From positions 1 to 35,157 of the forward strand of contig CALWIU010000068.1 of NCBI GenBank assembly GCA_944380845.1: a stretch of DNA of 35,157 bases, written 5' to 3'. Source of the stretch: an uncultured Clostridia bacterium (GTDB lineage Bacteria; Bacillota; Clostridia; Oscillospirales; Acutalibacteraceae). Shown in pieces: positions 7,404 through 15,909 of the stretch. Numbering within the stretch: position 1 is the stretch's first letter; each line of letters starts with the position of its first letter. Made by a program: the position numbers and the translations under genes. The notes under the pieces were generated by a model. The model was given only the letters and a program-made list of their open reading frames with translations. It was not told where the DNA came from and ran no database searches.

Positions 7404-8549
7404 TTATCTCTTCTTTTTACCAAAGAAACCTTTTCTTTCCTCTGTCTCATGGATATTGGTCTGACCAAATTCCTTGCCCAGTTCGCGGATCAGCTCTTTC
7501 TGACGAGGCGTCAGATTTTTGGGAACATCAACCACAATCCGAACCAGCTGATCGCCTCTGCCTCTGCCGTTGACATTCGGAATACCACGGTCACGCAATT
7601 TAAAGACATCTCCGGGCTGTGTACCTGCGGGAATGCTGTATTTTACCTTGCCGTCCAGCGTAGGCACTTCCAGTTCGTCGCCGAGCGCAGCCTGTGCAAA
7701 GCTGACAGTCACTTCACACCATACATTATCGCCATCGCGTTCAAAAAACGGGTGAGGACGCACATTCACGCCTACGCGCAGATCACCAGCAGGACCGCCG
7801 TTTATGCCTTTATTGCCCTGACCGCGCACGGTGAATACCTGACGGTCATCAATGCCAGCCGGAATGGTAACCTCAATTTTAACATTACGACGAATTCTGC
7901 CGTTGCCTTTACATTTATTGCAGGGCGTGGGAATAATCGTTCCCCGCCCACCGCAGCGCGGACAAGCTTTTGAAGTCTGGATCACGCCAAAAGGCGTTCT
8001 CTGCTGTGTACTAACCTGCCCTCTGCCGCCGCATTCCGGACAGGTCTGCGTCGTGGTACCGCGAGCCGCACCGGTGCCGCTGCATTCGTCACAGACTTCA
8101 ATGCGCGGTACTTCAATGGTTCTCCGGCAGCCTTTCGCCGCTTCTTCAAAAGAAATTGTCACGCCGGTCTGGATATCACTGCCGCGCCGGGGCGCATTCG
8201 GATTGGCACGCTGAGCAGATCCACCGAATCCACCGCCAAAAAAGCTGGAAAAGATATCCCCCAGGTCAAAATCCATATTCATGCCGCCAAAGCCGCTGCC
8301 CTGCCCGGCTCCGTAAGACGGATCGACTCCCGCGTGACCAAAACGGTCATATTTCGCCTTTTTATCGCTGTCAGACAGCACCTCATAGGCTTCGTTGATT
8401 TCTTTAAATTTTTCTTCTGCCGCCTTGTCGCCGGGATGCAAATCAGGGTGATATTTCTTCGCCAATGCACGGTAAGCTTTTTTAATTTCATCGGTGCTCG
8501 CGTTGCGGCTAACGCCCAACACCTCATAATAATCTCTTTTTTCAGCCAT
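7404..8549 (-). CDS. dnaJ: Chaperone protein DnaJ (Hsp40)
   Basis: DnaJ delivers unfolded clients to DnaK and stimulates its ATPase in the cytoplasm. The 381-residue product has the full class A layout: a J domain with HPD at 34-36, a Gly/Phe-rich region (about 78-118, FFGGGFGG), a zinc-binding region with four CxxCxGxG repeats (Cys pairs at 153/156, 170/173, 196/199 and 210/213), and the C-terminal peptide-binding domains. The start is the ATG at 8549 in [12 protein letters not shown], preceded by AGAAAGGG. It is the last gene of the heat-shock operon, 150 bp after dnaK, with two inverted repeats in the gap that could set its level relative to dnaK. Confidence 0.98.
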   Translation of the reverse strand: MAEKRDYYEVLGVSRNASTDEIKKAYRALAKKYHPDLHPGDKAAEEKFKEINEAYEVLSDSDKKAKYDRFGHAGVDPSYGAGQGSGFGGMNMDFDLGDIFSSFFGGGFGGSAQRANPNAPRRGSDIQTGVTISFEEAAKGCRRTIEVPRIEVCDECSGTGAARGTTTQTCPECGGRGQVSTQQRTPFGVIQTSKACPRCGGRGTIIPTPCNKCKGNGRIRRNVKIEVTIPAGIDDRQVFTVRGQGNKGINGGPAGDLRVGVNVRPHPFFERDGDNVWCEVTVSFAQAALGDELEVPTLDGKVKYSIPAGTQPGDVFKLRDRGIPNVNGRGRGDQLVRIVVDVPKNLTPRQKELIRELGKEFGQTNIHETEERKGFFGKKKR

Positions 8550-8593
8550 ATTTTTTCCCTTTCTTATTCCTAAAAATCCCATCGGAACATCAC

Positions 8594-8628
8594 ACAAATG
8601 TCTGCCCGTTTTCCCGACCGACATTTGT
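8594..8628 (-). other. Inverted repeat in the dnaK-dnaJ gap (dnaJ side)
   Basis: ACAAATGTC (8594-8602) and GACATTTGT (8620-8628) are perfect 9-bp arms with a 17-nt loop, about 45-80 bases before the dnaJ start. There is no U-tract, so it is not a standard terminator. It may be an mRNA-processing or stability element. Confidence 0.6.
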
Positions 8629-8655
8629 CTGATTGCCCGAATGCACGAACAGGTT

Positions 8656-8688
8656 TCGCAGGGAAGCGGAAATTCCGCTTCCCCGCGA
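8656..8688 (-). other. Long stem-loop just after dnaK
   Basis: Perfect 11-bp arms (GGGAAGCGGAA and TTCCGCTTCCC) around one base are extended by TCGC/GCGA after one mismatch. The stem starts 12 bases after the dnaK stop codon. The minus-strand sequence after it is not T-rich, so it looks more like a 3'-end-stabilising or partial attenuator hairpin than a terminator. Confidence 0.7.
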
Positions 8689-8699
8689 CAAAAACGATA

Positions 8700-10595
<1,896 letters not shown>

Positions 10596-10630
10596 TCAAA
10601 ACCCGCTCTTTCAAACAGGCGGTTTGCTGT

Positions 10631-11227
10631 TTAATTTGCCACGCGAACGCTGGCAGGTCTCAAAATCTTTTCACCCAGACGATATCCTTTGGCAAACACT
10701 TCTACGATCTCGTTTTCGCCATAAGACGCATCCTCGATGTGCATCACGGCAGCGTGCAGATTCGGATCAAAAGTTTCGCCTTTTTCCCCGAACGCCTCGA
10801 CACCGAGACTTTGCAGACTGTCGCAGAATTGTTTGTGGATCATTTGGATCCCTTTTTTGTAATCCTCGAAGCTTGCGCTTTCATTCTGTGCCGCCCGTTC
10901 AAAATTATCAACCAGCGGCAAGATTTTCATAAGCACTTCGCTTTTCGCGTATTGACAGGCATTTTCCCGATCTTTCGCCGAACGCTTGCGGAAGTTGTCA
11001 TATTCCGCCAACGAACGCAACAGCCGGTCTTTGACCTCCAAAAGCTCTTTGCGCAGCGTTTCCGCTTCTTCGTTAACGGCTGCTTCTTCCCCGTCGGCAG
11101 ACTGGGCTGCCGCATCACTGGTTTCATCAGCGTTTTGTGTTTCCGGCTTTGTTTCTGCCGCTTCAGGCTCCTGAGCAGTGGTTTTCTGCTCCGTTGCTTC
11201 TGCGTCATTTATTTTGTCTTTCTGCAT
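10631..11227 (-). CDS. grpE: Nucleotide exchange factor GrpE
   Basis: GrpE releases ADP from DnaK. The 198-residue product has an acidic, disordered N-terminus (about 1-50, Glu/Ala/Thr rich), a long helix for dimerisation (50-110, LRKELLEVKDRLLRSLAEYDNFRKRS) and the compact C-terminal beta domain that contacts DnaK. The family signature ends in EVFAKGYRLGEKILRPA near the C-terminus. The ATG at 11227 was chosen because a start further upstream would overlap hrcA; the ribosome binding site is a weak AAGAGAA. It lies 28 bp after hrcA and 83 bp before dnaK, in the same transcript. Confidence 0.97.
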   Translation of the reverse strand: MQKDKINDAEATEQKTTAQEPEAAETKPETQNADETSDAAAQSADGEEAAVNEEAETLRKELLEVKDRLLRSLAEYDNFRKRSAKDRENACQYAKSEVLMKILPLVDNFERAAQNESASFEDYKKGIQMIHKQFCDSLQSLGVEAFGEKGETFDPNLHAAVMHIEDASYGENEIVEVFAKGYRLGEKILRPASVRVAN

Positions 11228-11255
11228 GACGATTCTCTTTTCTGTTAGAGATTTT

Positions 11256-12281
11256 TCAGCCCTGACCGGCTTCTTTAAAAACTTCGCTGACCGCACGGCA
11301 CATAAATTCAAGCTGCGCCGTGTATCGAGCGTAATCCATTCTTGTGGGTCCTACCAGTGCCAGTTCGCCGGCGCGCTCGCCGTCAACCTGATACCCGGCA
11401 ATTATTATGCTGGAATTTTCAGTCTCTCGGTAACCAATCTCACGACCGACTAAAATCGACACCCCATCTGCGGCACGGTTCAAGATCCGTTTTAATCGTC
11501 CGCCTTTGCTGAGGAACTCTGCCGCTTCATAAGCGCTGCCTTCATACGCGCGGTTGCGTAAAAGATTCGACTGTCCGCGAACAATCAGTTCACAATCATT
11601 CACCGACGACGCCAGATCATACAAGGCAACCAGCAGCGGCGCCATATCCAAACTGCGATCTCCCAAGCTGGCATCAATGCTCTGTAGCCGTGTGCGGGTC
11701 AGCTCTGATGCGCGTTTACCGGTGAAATCGGCAGCGGCAATACGGTAAAACAACTGCGCATCGCTCATTTCCACCTTTTCATAACAGCGGCAAACGGTGC
11801 TTTTTACGACTCCGGTAGAAGCCAAAACCACAACCATTGCGCTCTGCTCACCTAAAGGGATCAGTTCTACCCTGCGCACTGTGGTACGATCATTCAGCGG
11901 AGTTGTTGCAACGGCGGCGCATCCGGTCATTTCGGCAAGGATACGGCAGGCGTCCTCCAAAATTTTTTCCGGTTGGCCAGCCGTGCGATCCAGACCGCTC
12001 AGCATTCGATACTGTTCCGCGGGCTGCGGTTCATAATGCCGCATTAAATGATCGATATAATACCGATATCCCCGTTGAGACGGGATCCGCCCGGCTGAAG
12101 TATAGGGCTGCTCCAGATAACCTCTCATGGAGAGGTCGCTCATCTCGTTGCGAATGGTAGCGGAGGAGATTGCTGTTTCAAACAAATCGGAAAGAAACTT
12201 AGATCCCACTGGTTCACCGGTAGTAATAAAATGCTCCACCACCAAACCCAGAATTTTTTCTTTTCTGGCGGATAGTTCCAT
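11256..12281 (-). CDS. hrcA: Heat-inducible transcription repressor HrcA
   Basis: HrcA is the negative regulator of class I heat-shock genes and binds the CIRCE operator; its activity depends on GroEL in studied bacteria. The 341-residue product has the N-terminal winged-helix DNA-binding part (residues about 1-75, with GEPVGSKFLSD and ATIRNEMSDLSMRGYLEQP) followed by the HrcA regulatory domain. Length matches the family (about 340). The ATG at 12281 follows AAGGAGGAAAGG. It is the first gene of the operon and its own promoter carries a perfect CIRCE element, so it represses itself with grpE, dnaK and dnaJ. No groES-groEL pair is in the window. Confidence 0.98.
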   Translation of the reverse strand: MELSARKEKILGLVVEHFITTGEPVGSKFLSDLFETAISSATIRNEMSDLSMRGYLEQPYTSAGRIPSQRGYRYYIDHLMRHYEPQPAEQYRMLSGLDRTAGQPEKILEDACRILAEMTGCAAVATTPLNDRTTVRRVELIPLGEQSAMVVVLASTGVVKSTVCRCYEKVEMSDAQLFYRIAAADFTGKRASELTRTRLQSIDASLGDRSLDMAPLLVALYDLASSVNDCELIVRGQSNLLRNRAYEGSAYEAAEFLSKGGRLKRILNRAADGVSILVGREIGYRETENSSIIIAGYQVDGERAGELALVGPTRMDYARYTAQLEFMCRAVSEVFKEAGQG

Positions 12282-12302
12282 TTCCTTTCCTCCTTAGTAG
12301 GT

Positions 12303-12329
12303 TTAGCACTCTATATGTTCGAGTGCTAA
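12303..12329 (-). promoter_or_regulatory. CIRCE operator
   Basis: TTAGCACTC at 12303-12311, nine spacer bases, then GAGTGCTAA at 12321-12329: an exact match to the CIRCE consensus. It covers the region just downstream of the -10 box at 12341-12346, where HrcA binding would block transcription. Confidence 0.99.
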
Positions 12330-12340
12330 TCACTATCCTT

Positions 12341-12369
12341 AGTGTATCCCCATCTCGCGGATTTGTCAA
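12341..12369 (-). promoter_or_regulatory. SigA-type promoter of the heat-shock operon
   Basis: A perfect TTGACA (complement of 12364-12369), a 17-bp spacer and TACACT (complement of 12341-12346), directly upstream of the CIRCE element. Confidence 0.9.
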
Positions 12370-12430
12370 CATTTTTTCCAAGAAAATTTGTGAATTTTTT
12401 ATGAACAACCAAAATTCAGATAAAATATTC

Positions 12431-12474
12431 GGCACTCTGTTCAGGAAAGTGCGAATTTTCCGGAGCAAAGTGCC
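12431..12474 (-). other. Large stem-loop between the XRE regulator gene and the hrcA promoter
   Basis: GGCACTCTGTTC (from 12431) pairs with GAGCAAAGTGCC (to 12474) using G-U wobbles, with an inner GGAAA/TTTCC stem. On the minus strand it is followed by an A/T-rich stretch but no clean U-run. It could terminate the XRE transcript before the heat-shock promoter. The rest of 12475-12652 holds no gene I can support. Confidence 0.4.
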
Positions 12475-12652
12475 TTATTTATCAATATATTATGCGCATT
12501 TTACAATAAAATTCAGAACAGCAGCATGATTCCCATAGAGATCTCCATTTTTTGCGCCGCTCTCGCCTGCCAAATCGCCGTTGCCTTTCGCCTCTTTTTT
12601 CGCGACGCTTTTGGATTTGACTTTTTTTCAGGATTCTTTTACAATAATTCTG

Positions 12653-13252
12653 CTATTCTTCCAGCCGAAGGGAATCCAAGGAAGAGCGAATTTGCTGTTT
12701 TGCTTCATCCAGCACCGTTTTAACACAACGCGGACACTCAAAACTTTTTCCCTCCGCCCGGCTGGCTGCTTTTGAAAGAGCGTGCAGCTCCATATGTGCG
12801 GCAACACTAAAATAAAACGGGTCCAGTATTTTTCCAGCGCCCCGAATCGTTCCCTTTTCCATCAACACACCAACCATACGGCAGAGAGAAAGAACATATA
12901 GGCGCAGCACCCGTGAACCGAGCATGGGAGAACACTCATCCGCCGATTGAAAAAGCAGCACCAGGGCACGATAGACAGTCTGCGGCGTCACATCACCATC
13001 AAGCGGCTGTTCTTCCCGGGAAAAAATGGCGTTGGTATTCCGCTTTTCTTCCGACAGTCCCAAGAGGTAATCGGCAGACACTCCGTAATATACCGCTGCC
13101 TTTGCCAAAAAAGCCGGACCGCATTCGCGGATTCCCTTTTCGTAATGCGATAGAAGTGCCTGCGAGACCCCAAGTTCCAGCGCCGCTTTTTTCTGCGGAA
13201 TTTCCTTTTCTTTCCGAACGGCTGCCAGCCGCTCACTTAATACGGTTGCCAT
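12653..13252 (-). CDS. XRE-family helix-turn-helix transcriptional regulator
   Basis: A 199-residue predicted DNA-binding protein. Residues 4-65 form a Cro/cI-type helix-turn-helix, with QKKAALELGVSQALLSHYEKG as helices 2 and 3 and the VSADYLLG end typical of the family. The remaining 130 residues are helical, with a CPRC pair near the C-terminus (about 172-175), and match nothing I can name. The ATG at 13252 follows AAGGGG. The gene has a near-consensus promoter (13281-13309) and a small palindrome between -10 box and start codon that could be its own operator. It is divergent from the phosphatase-fold gene at 13329, so it may control that gene as well; this is inference from position. Confidence 0.9.
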   Translation of the reverse strand: MATVLSERLAAVRKEKEIPQKKAALELGVSQALLSHYEKGIRECGPAFLAKAAVYYGVSADYLLGLSEEKRNTNAIFSREEQPLDGDVTPQTVYRALVLLFQSADECSPMLGSRVLRLYVLSLCRMVGVLMEKGTIRGAGKILDPFYFSVAAHMELHALSKAASRAEGKSFECPRCVKTVLDEAKQQIRSSLDSLRLEE

Positions 13253-13265
13253 ACAAAACCCCTTC

Positions 13266-13280
13266 TATACATTTTGTATA
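13266..13280. promoter_or_regulatory. Candidate operator palindrome
   Basis: TATAC-ATTTT-GTATA is a perfect 5-bp inverted repeat between the -10 box and start codon of the XRE gene. It is also in the upstream region of the divergent gene at 13329. Position suits autorepression; sequence alone does not prove it. Confidence 0.4.
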
Positions 13281-13309
13281 ATCATAACAAAGAACCATTG
13301 ATTTGTAAA
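13281..13309 (-). promoter_or_regulatory. SigA-type promoter of the XRE regulator gene
   Basis: TTTACA (complement of 13304-13309), a 17-bp spacer and TATGAT (complement of 13281-13286). On the plus strand a TATAAT at 13277-13282 overlaps it but lacks a matching -35 box. Confidence 0.75.
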
Positions 13310-13328
13310 CCCATGAAAGGATTTTTTT

Positions 13329-14018
13329 ATGAAAACATATAAAATTCACCTGATCCGAAACGGTCTGACAAAGGGCAATTTAGCCGGCGCATACATTGGC
13401 ACAACCGACGAACCGCTTTGCCCCGAAGGAATCGCCGGCATACTGGACCTGAAGGAAAAATATGGTTATCCACTTGCTGACCACATCTTTACTTCTCCCT
13501 TAAAGCGCTGCCAGGAAACGGCGCGATTGATTTATCCCGACTTTCCGACAGCAATCATCGGAGAATTACGCGAATGCGATTTCGGCGCATTTGAAGGGAA
13601 AACGCCTGATGAACTGAAAATTGACCCGGCGTATAAAGCCTGGCTTTCCGGGAATGCCGATGCCTGTCCGCCGAACGGCGAAAGCAACCGGGCGTTCGCC
13701 ACAAGAGTACTCGGCGGTTTCTGCCGGATTGTAGATGGCATGATCGCTTCCGGCGTACAACAAACCGCCGTAATTACTCACGGCGGCGCAATTATGGCAA
13801 TATTAGCGGCATACGGCGTACCGCAAATGCCCATGAGCGAATGGCTCACACCGGCAGGCTGCGGTTATACGGTGCTGATTACGCCCGGACTGTGGGCGTC
13901 CCATAAAAAGCTGGAAGTTTACTGCGATGTACCGGAACTGCCCATGACCAACGAAGAGGAAGCACAGCTTTGGGACTGGTACCCGGAAGAAACAAACACC
14001 AGCGGGTTTCTGTCATAA
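13329..14018 (+). CDS. Histidine phosphatase superfamily protein with RNG in place of RHG
   Basis: The fold is that of phosphoglycerate mutase-like (histidine) phosphatases, which use the His of an RHG motif as phospho-acceptor. In this 229-residue protein the motif is R10-N11-G12 (LIRNGLTKGN): the catalytic His is Asn, encoded AAC. Other hallmarks are intact: TSPLKRCQETA with its phosphate-binding Arg, LRECDFGAFEGK with the acid, and the second His at 151 in ITHGG. It may therefore be a pseudo-phosphatase that binds a phosphorylated ligand, or use another acceptor. The ATG at 13329 is preceded by AAAGG. It is divergent from the XRE regulator and ends 10 bp from the convergent GNAT gene. Confidence 0.9.
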   Translation: MKTYKIHLIRNGLTKGNLAGAYIGTTDEPLCPEGIAGILDLKEKYGYPLADHIFTSPLKRCQETARLIYPDFPTAIIGELRECDFGAFEGKTPDELKIDPAYKAWLSGNADACPPNGESNRAFATRVLGGFCRIVDGMIASGVQQTAVITHGGAIMAILAAYGVPQMPMSEWLTPAGCGYTVLITPGLWASHKKLEVYCDVPELPMTNEEEAQLWDWYPEETNTSGFLS

Positions 14019-14028
14019 ATTTCCGACA

Positions 14029-14475
14029 TTACCGGTCTTCAGAAATCAATTTTTTCATCTGGTTCGGTTCATACTCCCAGTATCCGTTTTTTCGGTAAAA
14101 CGCTCTGGATTCATACCATTCCTGACCAATACCAAGGTGAATATATATTGTTTTTTTACCCAGAGCCCGAACATATTGTTCCGCCGTGTCGAGCAAGGCA
14201 GTGCCAATTCCCTGACGCTTTCTGCTGCACTTGACAAACAGACGGTGCAATGTTACATCCTCACGATTTTCATGAACATGGAATCCTACGCTGCCGATCA
14301 CCCGATCATGTTCATCCAAAGCGATCCAGAACATATCGCCCCTATCAAAATAATTTTTCTGAATATCCAGCAAGTTGGAATTCAGCCCCGGTATGCGTCC
14401 GAGGGCGTTTTTCGCTTCCAAAATCATAAAGATCGTATCGTCGCGGTATTTCTCTGCAAACGGAATAATTTTCAT
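14029..14475 (-). CDS. GNAT family N-acetyltransferase
   Basis: A 148-residue protein of the GNAT fold, which transfers an acetyl group from acetyl-CoA to an amine. The acetyl-CoA pyrophosphate loop is CSRKRQGIGTALL, an R/QxxGxG/A motif at about 85-100, after the LHRLFVK beta-4 strand. The C-terminal segment WYESRAFYRKNGYWEYE is the usual motif B-like end. The acceptor substrate cannot be told. The ATG at 14475 has AGGAGAG 5 nt upstream; the six codons before it are not needed. A terminator lies between this gene and the membrane-protein gene upstream, so it probably has its own unrecognised promoter. Confidence 0.9.
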   Translation of the reverse strand: MKIIPFAEKYRDDTIFMILEAKNALGRIPGLNSNLLDIQKNYFDRGDMFWIALDEHDRVIGSVGFHVHENREDVTLHRLFVKCSRKRQGIGTALLDTAEQYVRALGKKTIYIHLGIGQEWYESRAFYRKNGYWEYEPNQMKKLISEDR

Positions 14476-14541
14476 AGGTCTCTCCTGGCGCATGCTGCCT
14501 GTAATGATGATGGAAATCGGGAATCTGCTTTCTGAAAAGCC

Positions 14542-14576
14542 AAAAAAATCGCCGCAAAATCCTGCGGCGATTTTTT
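14542..14576 (-). terminator. Strong intrinsic terminator after the membrane-protein gene
   Basis: AATCGCCGCA and TGCGGCGATT form a 9-10 bp stem with a short loop, with T runs on both sides. On the minus strand it directly follows the stop codon at 14575-14577 and ends in seven T. Confidence 0.93.
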
Positions 14577-15027
14577 ATCGTCTGAAGGCACCGCCGAACG
14601 AGCCGACAAAGGAGGCAGAATCGCTATTCCAATACTTAGACAATAAGGTGCGAATGCCAACACCAATCCCATAAAGAGCCAGCAACGCCGCCGAATAAAA
14701 AACATACAACACCCATTCGCCTGCATCAAACGCACGGATCAGCGCATACAAAGGACTGAAAAGATACGCGCTGGTCGGCAACAGAGGGAAAGAAAAAAGA
14801 ACATGAGCCAAAAGCGGATAAAAGAAACCCTTTTTCCGCACCACCCCGAGGATCAGCGATGCAACCAGCGTTACGCCGCCGTAAGCCAGTGAAAAAATCA
14901 GCTGGAAGGTTGTCGGCTTGCCGTCCTCAAAAGCGAAGCCAAAAAAAGCGCAAAGCACCCCGACGAGCAAAAGCACCAGAAAAGGGATCACAGCACGCAG
15001 GATGGTATTTCGTTTCTCTTTGGTCAT
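14575..15027 (-). CDS. Small four-helix membrane protein of unknown function
   Basis: A 150-residue protein with four predicted membrane segments (about 12-32, 41-62, 68-92, 103-125) and a Ser/Gly-rich C-terminal tail (SFVGSFGGAFRR). No conserved domain is recognised. The ATG at 15027 follows AAGGAGA at good spacing. It has a good promoter (15156-15185) with a CRP-like palindrome downstream of it and a strong terminator, so it is a separate transcription unit. Transport, lipid or envelope functions are all possible. Confidence 0.85.
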   Translation of the reverse strand: MTKEKRNTILRAVIPFLVLLLVGVLCAFFGFAFEDGKPTTFQLIFSLAYGGVTLVASLILGVVRKKGFFYPLLAHVLFSFPLLPTSAYLFSPLYALIRAFDAGEWVLYVFYSAALLALYGIGVGIRTLLSKYWNSDSASFVGSFGGAFRR

Positions 15028-15124
15028 GACAATCTCCTTACAAGAAAGATGGATTACGATACCTGCAAACGCAGCGGCGGTTTTCGATTGCGCGCAGCGA
15101 TTCTCTTTCGCAGTTATCGTATTT

Positions 15125-15140
15125 TGTGACGCAAATCACA
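15125..15140. promoter_or_regulatory. CRP/FNR-like palindrome
   Basis: TGTGA-CGCAAA-TCACA is an exact TGTGA-N6-TCACA site. It lies roughly 10-25 bp downstream of the predicted transcription start of the minus-strand membrane-protein gene, a position that would suit repression. Whether a Crp/Fnr-type regulator uses it is unknown. Apart from this and the promoter, I see nothing in 15028-15277. Confidence 0.45.
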
Positions 15141-15155
15141 CAGCCGTTTATTTGT

Positions 15156-15185
15156 ATTATACCCAACCCTTCCCTTCGGGGTCAA
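15156..15185 (-). promoter_or_regulatory. SigA-type promoter of the small membrane-protein gene
   Basis: TTGACC (complement of 15180-15185), an 18-bp spacer and a perfect TATAAT (complement of 15156-15161), giving a leader of about 120 nt. Confidence 0.72.
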
Positions 15186-15277
15186 GAGCTTTTTCCCATA
15201 AAACCGCTTTTTTCTTTTACCAAAATAAAAGAAAATCGACAAACGCTGAAAAATTATCAAAAATTCCGGCGGTTCTA

Positions 15278-15306
15278 TTTACTTTTATTCCATATTATAG
15301 TAAAAT
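15278..15306 (+). promoter_or_regulatory. Probable promoter of the flavodoxin-patatin-murC-hemW cluster
   Basis: TTTACT (15278-15283), a 17-bp spacer and TAAAAT (15301-15306), about 45 bp before the start at 15352. Confidence 0.6.
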
Positions 15307-15351
15307 CATAGTGGAAGATTTGCGGGCGATTTCGGAAAAGAGGTACAGTGT

Positions 15352-15909
15352 ATGAAAGTAACGGTTTTATTTGGCTCGCCGAATCCCGGAGGAACAACGG
15401 CTGCGCTGACAAAAAGTTTTTTAGACGCGCTGCCAAAGGATACGCCGGTTCGTTTTTTTGACTGTTTTTCCCTTGCGCCGAAATGCTGCACCGGCTGCGG
15501 TGCCTGTGAAAAAACCGGAAAATGCAAAGACCGGGATTTGGATGATTTGTTTTCCGCCTGTGAAGATTGTGATGTACTGGTTGTGGCAGCGCCGGTATAC
15601 AACTATTCCGTACCCGCTCCCCTGAAAGCGGTTTTCGATCGCTGTCAACCGTATTATTATAAAAATTTCCGTTCCTTTGATATGCAAACCAACCCCAGAC
15701 GAAAAGGACTTCTGTTCCTGACAGCAGGAAGAAGCGGTAAATACAGTTTCGATATCATAAAAAAACAAACTGGTATTTTTTTCAAAAATTTGGATATTAC
15801 TTATACTTGCGGCAGATTCTACCCGGGCACCGATGCGGCGGATTTTGATTGTTCCCTTTTGCGTGCAGATGATATTGCCGAGGTTCTTTTACAGGAGGAA
15901 AAAGAATGA
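15352..15909 (+). CDS. Flavodoxin-like NAD(P)H-dependent FMN oxidoreductase with a Cys cluster
   Basis: A 185-residue protein with the flavodoxin-like fold of the NADPH-dependent FMN reductase group, which moves electrons through bound FMN. The FMN phosphate loop is GSPNPGGTTAAL at 8-19, and APVYNYSVPAPLKAVFDR (about 80-97) is the second FMN-binding segment. Between them is a Cys-rich segment, C45, C46, C49, C52 and C58 (CCTGCGACEKTGKC), a pattern seen in members of this family and possibly metal-binding or redox-active. The start has AAGAGG upstream. The stop codon overlaps the start of the patatin gene (ATGA), so the two are translationally coupled. Confidence 0.9.
   Translation: MKVTVLFGSPNPGGTTAALTKSFLDALPKDTPVRFFDCFSLAPKCCTGCGACEKTGKCKDRDLDDLFSACEDCDVLVVAAPVYNYSVPAPLKAVFDRCQPYYYKNFRSFDMQTNPRRKGLLFLTAGRSGKYSFDIIKKQTGIFFKNLDITYTCGRFYPGTDAADFDCSLLRADDIAEVLLQEEKE

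Noticed and set aside
7214-7468. An 84-codon minus-strand frame after dnaJ
   Set aside because: It overlaps the end of dnaJ and runs through the operon terminator, with no ribosome binding site.
12323-12529. Possible small genes between the CIRCE element and the XRE gene
   Set aside because: The frames there have no Shine-Dalgarno sequence and overlap the heat-shock promoter or the large stem-loop.
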